Positions 60,740 through 64,000 of a stretch of DNA of 64,000 nt are shown here, piece by piece. Location of the stretch: the NCBI RefSeq assembly GCF_025809055.1, contig NZ_CP075529.1, forward strand, positions 1,860,001-1,924,000. Reading direction: 5' to 3'. The translations under genes were made by a program, and so were the position numbers. Under the pieces are notes generated by a model. It searched no databases and had not been told where the DNA came from. It worked only from the letters and a program-made list of their open reading frames with translations. Every line of letters begins with the position of its first letter. Positions within the stretch are counted from its first letter, which is position 1. The DNA is from Devosia sp. (GTDB lineage Bacteria; Pseudomonadota; Alphaproteobacteria; Rhizobiales; Devosiaceae).

Positions 60740-60863
60740 CGTTCTGACATCACCTCAGGACCACGCCCAGAACCTCGATCAAGGCAACGCCAACCGCCCA
60801 CGTTCACATTTCCTTAACCGGCACCGGCAGTTTCTGCCCAAATTTGCAAGCTGCAACAGCTGG

Positions 60864-60879
60864 TTAATACATTGTTTAC
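60864..60879 (+). promoter_or_regulatory. CtrA-like box before fliF
   Basis: TTAA (60864-60867), 7 nt, TTTAC (60875-60879) has one mismatch to TTAA-N7-TTAAC. It is 64 nt before the fliF start. In Caulobacter the fliF operon is a direct CtrA target. Confidence 0.5.
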
Positions 60880-60942
60880 CATCCACTAGGTAATTTTTGC
60901 CCATCGGTCGATGGGGGCTCCGACGACCGCGGCACAGTAGCT

Positions 60943-62598
60943 TTGAGTGGCGGCGTGGAAAGTCTGACGAACCTAATCAACCGGATCGGCCTGCCGCGTA
61001 TCGCGGCCATGGCCCTGGTCGCCCTGCTGATGCTGGGCTTTTTCGGCTTTCTGATGATGCGGGCGCAGACGCCGAACCTGGCTCCGCTCTATTCCGGCCT
61101 CAGCCTCGAAGACTCCTCCGCCATCGTCAGCGAGCTGCAGACCCTCAACATTCCCTATGACCTGCGCGGCGAAGGCGACACGATACTGGTGCCGCGCGAC
61201 CAGATCACCTCCACCCGCATGACCCTGGCCGGCGAAGGCCTGCCGACGCGCGGCCAGGTGGGCTATGAAATCTTCGACCAGCAATCGACCCTCGGCGCCA
61301 CCAGCTTCGTCCAGAACATCAACAATGTCCGGGCGCTTGAAGGCGAATTGGCCCGCACCATCGCCTCGCTGACCCGCATCAAGGGCGCCCGCGTCCATCT
61401 GGTTCTGCCCGAGCGCGAACTGTTCCGCCGCGAGCGCCAGGACCCCTCGGCTTCCATCGTGCTGTCGGTGCGGGGCGAATTGTCCAACGGGGAAATCCGC
61501 GCCATCCAGCACATGGTCGCTTCGGCCATCGAGGGGCTGACGCCGAGCCGGGTGTCCATTGTCGACGACCAGGGCAATCTGCTCGCCTCCGGCAGTGCCG
61601 AAGACGCCGCCGGCGCCATGACCGGGCAAAACGACGAGCGCACCCTGGGTTTCGAAAATCGCCTCCGTACCCGCGTCGAGGACATGCTGGCCAATGTCGT
61701 CGGCCCGGGCCGCGCCCGCGTCGAGGTTGCCGCCGAGCTCGATTTCAACCGCTCCACCACCACCCAGGAAATGTTCGACCCCGACGGGCAGGTGGTGCGC
61801 TCGACCCAGACCCGCGAATCCGAAAATCTCAGCGGCGGCGCCAATGGTCAGGTGACCGTGGCCAATGAACTGCCGGGTGCAAGCCAGAACAATGGCACGG
61901 CCGGCGCCACCGAGCAGGGCACCTCGACCGAGGAAGTGGTCAATTACGAAATCTCCAAGACCACCCAGACCAATGTGACCGAGGCCGGCTCGGTCAAGCG
62001 CCTCTCGGTCGCCGTGGTGGTCGATGGCACCTATGCCGATGACGGCAATGGCGGCAGCAGCTATGCGCCGCGCACTGCCGACGAAATCGCCCAGATCCTG
62101 ACCCTGGTCCGCTCGGCCGTCGGCTATTCCGCCGATCGCGGTGACAGTGTCGAAGTGGTCAACATGCAGTTCGCCGCCCGCCCCGACCTGGCCCCGCCCG
62201 GCACCGATCAGACGGCTGGCCTTCTGGACTTCACCCGCGACGACCTGATGAACGGCGCCGAAATGGCCGTCACCCTGCTGATCGCGCTGGCACTGGTCTT
62301 CTTCGTCATGCGGCCGTTGATCAAGAAGGTCCTGACCCCCGAATCCCGCCCGCTGGCCCTGCCGGTCGCTGCCGAACTCGGCCATCACGGTGTCATGGGC
62401 GCCGATGGCCGTATCGTGGGCGGCGAGGAAGAGCTGCCCCCGCCCCCGCCAAGGGACAAGACGCCGGCCTGGGTCACCAACGCCAAGTCCATGGGCGAAA
62501 CCCAGCTCCAGACCCTCAAGACCGTGGGCAACCTCGTCGAGGAAAACCCCAAGCAGGCCGCGCTGATCGTGCGCGACTGGCTCTCTAGCGCGGCGTAG
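60943..62598 (+). CDS. fliF: Flagellar MS-ring protein FliF
   Basis: This 551-aa protein has two spans (about 19-40 and 436-456) around a large periplasmic ring-forming domain (YscJ-like LYSGLSLEDSSAIVSELQTLNIPYDL, then KGARVHLVLPERELF). The C-terminal tail binds FliG. The start is a TTG at 60943. It heads the fliF-fliG-fliH operon. Confidence 0.94.
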   Translation: MSGGVESLTNLINRIGLPRIAAMALVALLMLGFFGFLMMRAQTPNLAPLYSGLSLEDSSAIVSELQTLNIPYDLRGEGDTILVPRDQITSTRMTLAGEGLPTRGQVGYEIFDQQSTLGATSFVQNINNVRALEGELARTIASLTRIKGARVHLVLPERELFRRERQDPSASIVLSVRGELSNGEIRAIQHMVASAIEGLTPSRVSIVDDQGNLLASGSAEDAAGAMTGQNDERTLGFENRLRTRVEDMLANVVGPGRARVEVAAELDFNRSTTTQEMFDPDGQVVRSTQTRESENLSGGANGQVTVANELPGASQNNGTAGATEQGTSTEEVVNYEISKTTQTNVTEAGSVKRLSVAVVVDGTYADDGNGGSSYAPRTADEIAQILTLVRSAVGYSADRGDSVEVVNMQFAARPDLAPPGTDQTAGLLDFTRDDLMNGAEMAVTLLIALALVFFVMRPLIKKVLTPESRPLALPVAAELGHHGVMGADGRIVGGEEELPPPPPRDKTPAWVTNAKSMGETQLQTLKTVGNLVEENPKQAALIVRDWLSSAA

Positions 62599-62603
62599 AT
62601 CTG

Positions 62604-63692
62604 ATGGCCCTGGTTTCCCAATCGCTCGACGATACCCGCTCCGACAGCCCCATGCCCACGACCATGGGCGCCCAGCTCCAGGTTGGCGGTGAAAACCGCC
62701 TGCTCAAGGGCGACGAAAAGGCTGCCGCGCTGCTGCTCGCCCTGGGCCCGGATTACGGCAAGCCCATTTTCGACGAACTCGATGAGCTCGAGGTCAAGCA
62801 GCTTTCGCGCGCCATGGTGCGGCTGGGCCCGATCACCCAGGAAATGCTCGACGACCTGATGATCGAGTTCGTCACCACGATCTCCTCGAACGGCTCGCTC
62901 TCGGGCAATACCGATTCCACCGAACGCCTCCTCCTCAGCTTCCTGCCGCAGGACAAGGTCGATGCGATCATGGAGGAAATCCGTGGCCCGGCCGGCCGCA
63001 ACATGTGGGAAAAGCTCTCCAACGTGCAGGCCGACGTGTTGGCGGCCTATCTCAAGAACGAATATCCCCAGACCATTGCCGTGGTGCTGTCCAAGATCGC
63101 CACGGAACACGCCTCCAAGGTGCTGGCTGTGCTGCCCGAAGAACTGGCCACCGATGTCGTCCAGCGCATGTTGGGGCTCGATCCGGTGCAGAAGGAAATT
63201 CTCGAAAAGATCGAGATGACCCTTAGGACCGAGTTCATGTCGACGCTCAATCACACCAAGCGGCGCGACAGCCATGAGCAGATGGCCGAAATCTTCAACG
63301 CCTTCGATCGCCAGACCGAAGCACGCTTCATCACCAATCTCGAAGAAGCCAATCGCGACGACGCCGAGCGCATCAAGCAGCTCATGTTCACCTTCGAGGA
63401 CCTCGGGCGGCTGGAAATGTCGGCCATCCAGACCCTGCTGTCCAAGCTCGACAAGCGCGACCTTGCCCTGGCGCTCAAGGGTGCCAGCGACGCGCTCAAG
63501 GAGTCCTTCTTCTCCAACATGTCGAGCCGCGCCGCCAAACTGCTGCAGGACGATATGAGCGGCATGGGCCCGGTCCGCGTCAAGGATGTGGACGAAGCCC
63601 AGACCCGCATGGTCGCAACCGCCAAGGACCTGGCCGCCAAGGGTGAGATCATCATCCTCAAGACCAAGTCCGACGACCAGATGATTGCGTGA
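62604..63692 (+). CDS. fliG: Flagellar motor switch protein FliG
   Basis: This 362-aa protein has the three FliG domains: N-terminal FliF-binding (LLLALGPDYGKPIFDELDELEVKQLSRAM), the middle domain with EHPQ-like EYPQTIAVVLSKI, and the C-terminal domain with charged torque helix (DLALALKGASDALKESFFSNMSSRAAKLL). It starts 5 nt after fliF. FliG turns stator work into rotor torque. Confidence 0.95.
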   Translation: MALVSQSLDDTRSDSPMPTTMGAQLQVGGENRLLKGDEKAAALLLALGPDYGKPIFDELDELEVKQLSRAMVRLGPITQEMLDDLMIEFVTTISSNGSLSGNTDSTERLLLSFLPQDKVDAIMEEIRGPAGRNMWEKLSNVQADVLAAYLKNEYPQTIAVVLSKIATEHASKVLAVLPEELATDVVQRMLGLDPVQKEILEKIEMTLRTEFMSTLNHTKRRDSHEQMAEIFNAFDRQTEARFITNLEEANRDDAERIKQLMFTFEDLGRLEMSAIQTLLSKLDKRDLALALKGASDALKESFFSNMSSRAAKLLQDDMSGMGPVRVKDVDEAQTRMVATAKDLAAKGEIIILKTKSDDQMIA

Positions 63693-63696
63693 CGCC

Positions 63697-64000
63697 ATGG
63701 CCAGCCCCGCACGCTTCACCTTCGATCTGGACCTGACCAGCCGCTCCGGGCGCCGCGCCGCGCCGCCGGTGCCATCCATTCCCGAGGATGTCGTCGCCCA
63801 GTTGGTCGCCAATGCCCGCGAAGAGGCTTTTGCCGAAGGCCGCGCCGCTGGTGCCCGCGATGCTGAAGCCATGGCTGCCCAGACCATCGCCGCTGCCGCG
63901 GCGACGCTGGCCACCCAGACCGCACAGATGACGCGGGCCTTTGACGAGGCCCTCGGCGAACAGCATGACGAGGCCGTTGGCCTGGCCATGACCATCGGCC
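63697..64000 (+). CDS. fliH: FliH-like flagellar assembly protein, partial (3' end beyond window)
   Basis: The ATG at 63697, 4 nt after the fliG stop, opens a frame that stays open to the right edge (101 codons). It reads MASPARFTFDLDLTSRSGRRAA and then a long Ala/Glu/Gln helix with GRAAGARDAEAMAAQ. This glycine-spaced, Ala-rich coil fits FliH, the regulator of the FliI export ATPase, and the gene order fliF-fliG-fliH agrees. Confidence 0.75.
   Translation, partial: MASPARFTFDLDLTSRSGRRAAPPVPSIPEDVVAQLVANAREEAFAEGRAAGARDAEAMAAQTIAAAAATLATQTAQMTRAFDEALGEQHDEAVGLAMTIG

Noticed and set aside
60800..60842. Sigma54 promoter before fliF
   Set aside because: A GGCAC element is present but no GC at the required distance (GG-N10-GC) follows.

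Overview
This window is a chromosomal segment of a GC-rich alphaproteobacterium of the order Hyphomicrobiales. The evidence is the zapA/6S RNA/5-formyltetrahydrofolate cyclo-ligase neighbourhood, a SciP (DUF1153) gene beside flagellar genes, candidate CtrA boxes, a candidate iron-responsive (RirA-type) box and an alphaproteobacterial tRNA-Met. A Devosia-like genus is my impression only. Apart from one tRNA and a probable 6S RNA the window is protein coding, with little mobile DNA.

Left part (1-25.5 kb): a partial P-loop kinase, yebC, an orphan secreted SecD-P1-like protein, a sodium:alanine symporter, a YmdB-type phosphoesterase, 5-FCL, 6S RNA, a Tat-exported PhoX phosphatase behind a PHO box, and zapA with its DUF4164 partner. 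Central carbon genes follow (tkt, gap, pgk, class I fba), interspersed with intergenic repeats. Next come a divergent ThiE-like protein, a Sel1-repeat protein, an inositol-monophosphatase-family enzyme and a siderophore-type binding protein with an iron-box-like operator. An envelope block closes this part: a MotA/TolQ-like and MotB/OmpA-like pair, then pal, cpoB and tilS, with no tolQRAB in front of pal.

Middle part (25.5-40.6 kb): an ECF sigma/RskA pair, argB, a TauE/SafE permease, a MarR/flavin monooxygenase pair, a TetR/MFS efflux pair, threonine ammonia-lyase, a periplasmic protein of unknown function, a HAD pyrimidine nucleotidase, an ABC exporter, and a SmtB-type ArsR sensor with a His-rich CDF zinc exporter behind a long palindromic operator.

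Accessory part (40.5-50.7 kb): an apparent quinate/shikimate catabolic locus. It holds a TRAP transporter (dctPQM), type II dehydroquinase, an HI0933-like flavoprotein, an SDR, a GntR regulator, an NAD-type quinate/shikimate dehydrogenase, a TetR regulator and a QuiC-like dehydroshikimate dehydratase. Three promoters share a near-identical palindrome around ACGAACTAGTTCGT, which defines a local regulon. Import, quinate to dehydroquinate to dehydroshikimate, and dehydroshikimate to protocatechuate are all represented.

Right part (50.7-64 kb): a small islet flanked by a 13-nt duplication of the tRNA-Met 3' end, an ABM/VOC dioxygenase pair, an ECF sigma/VWA membrane protein operon, mnmA, and the start of a flagellar region (fliK, flgD, sciP, fliF, fliG, fliH running off the edge) with CtrA-like boxes before sciP and fliF.
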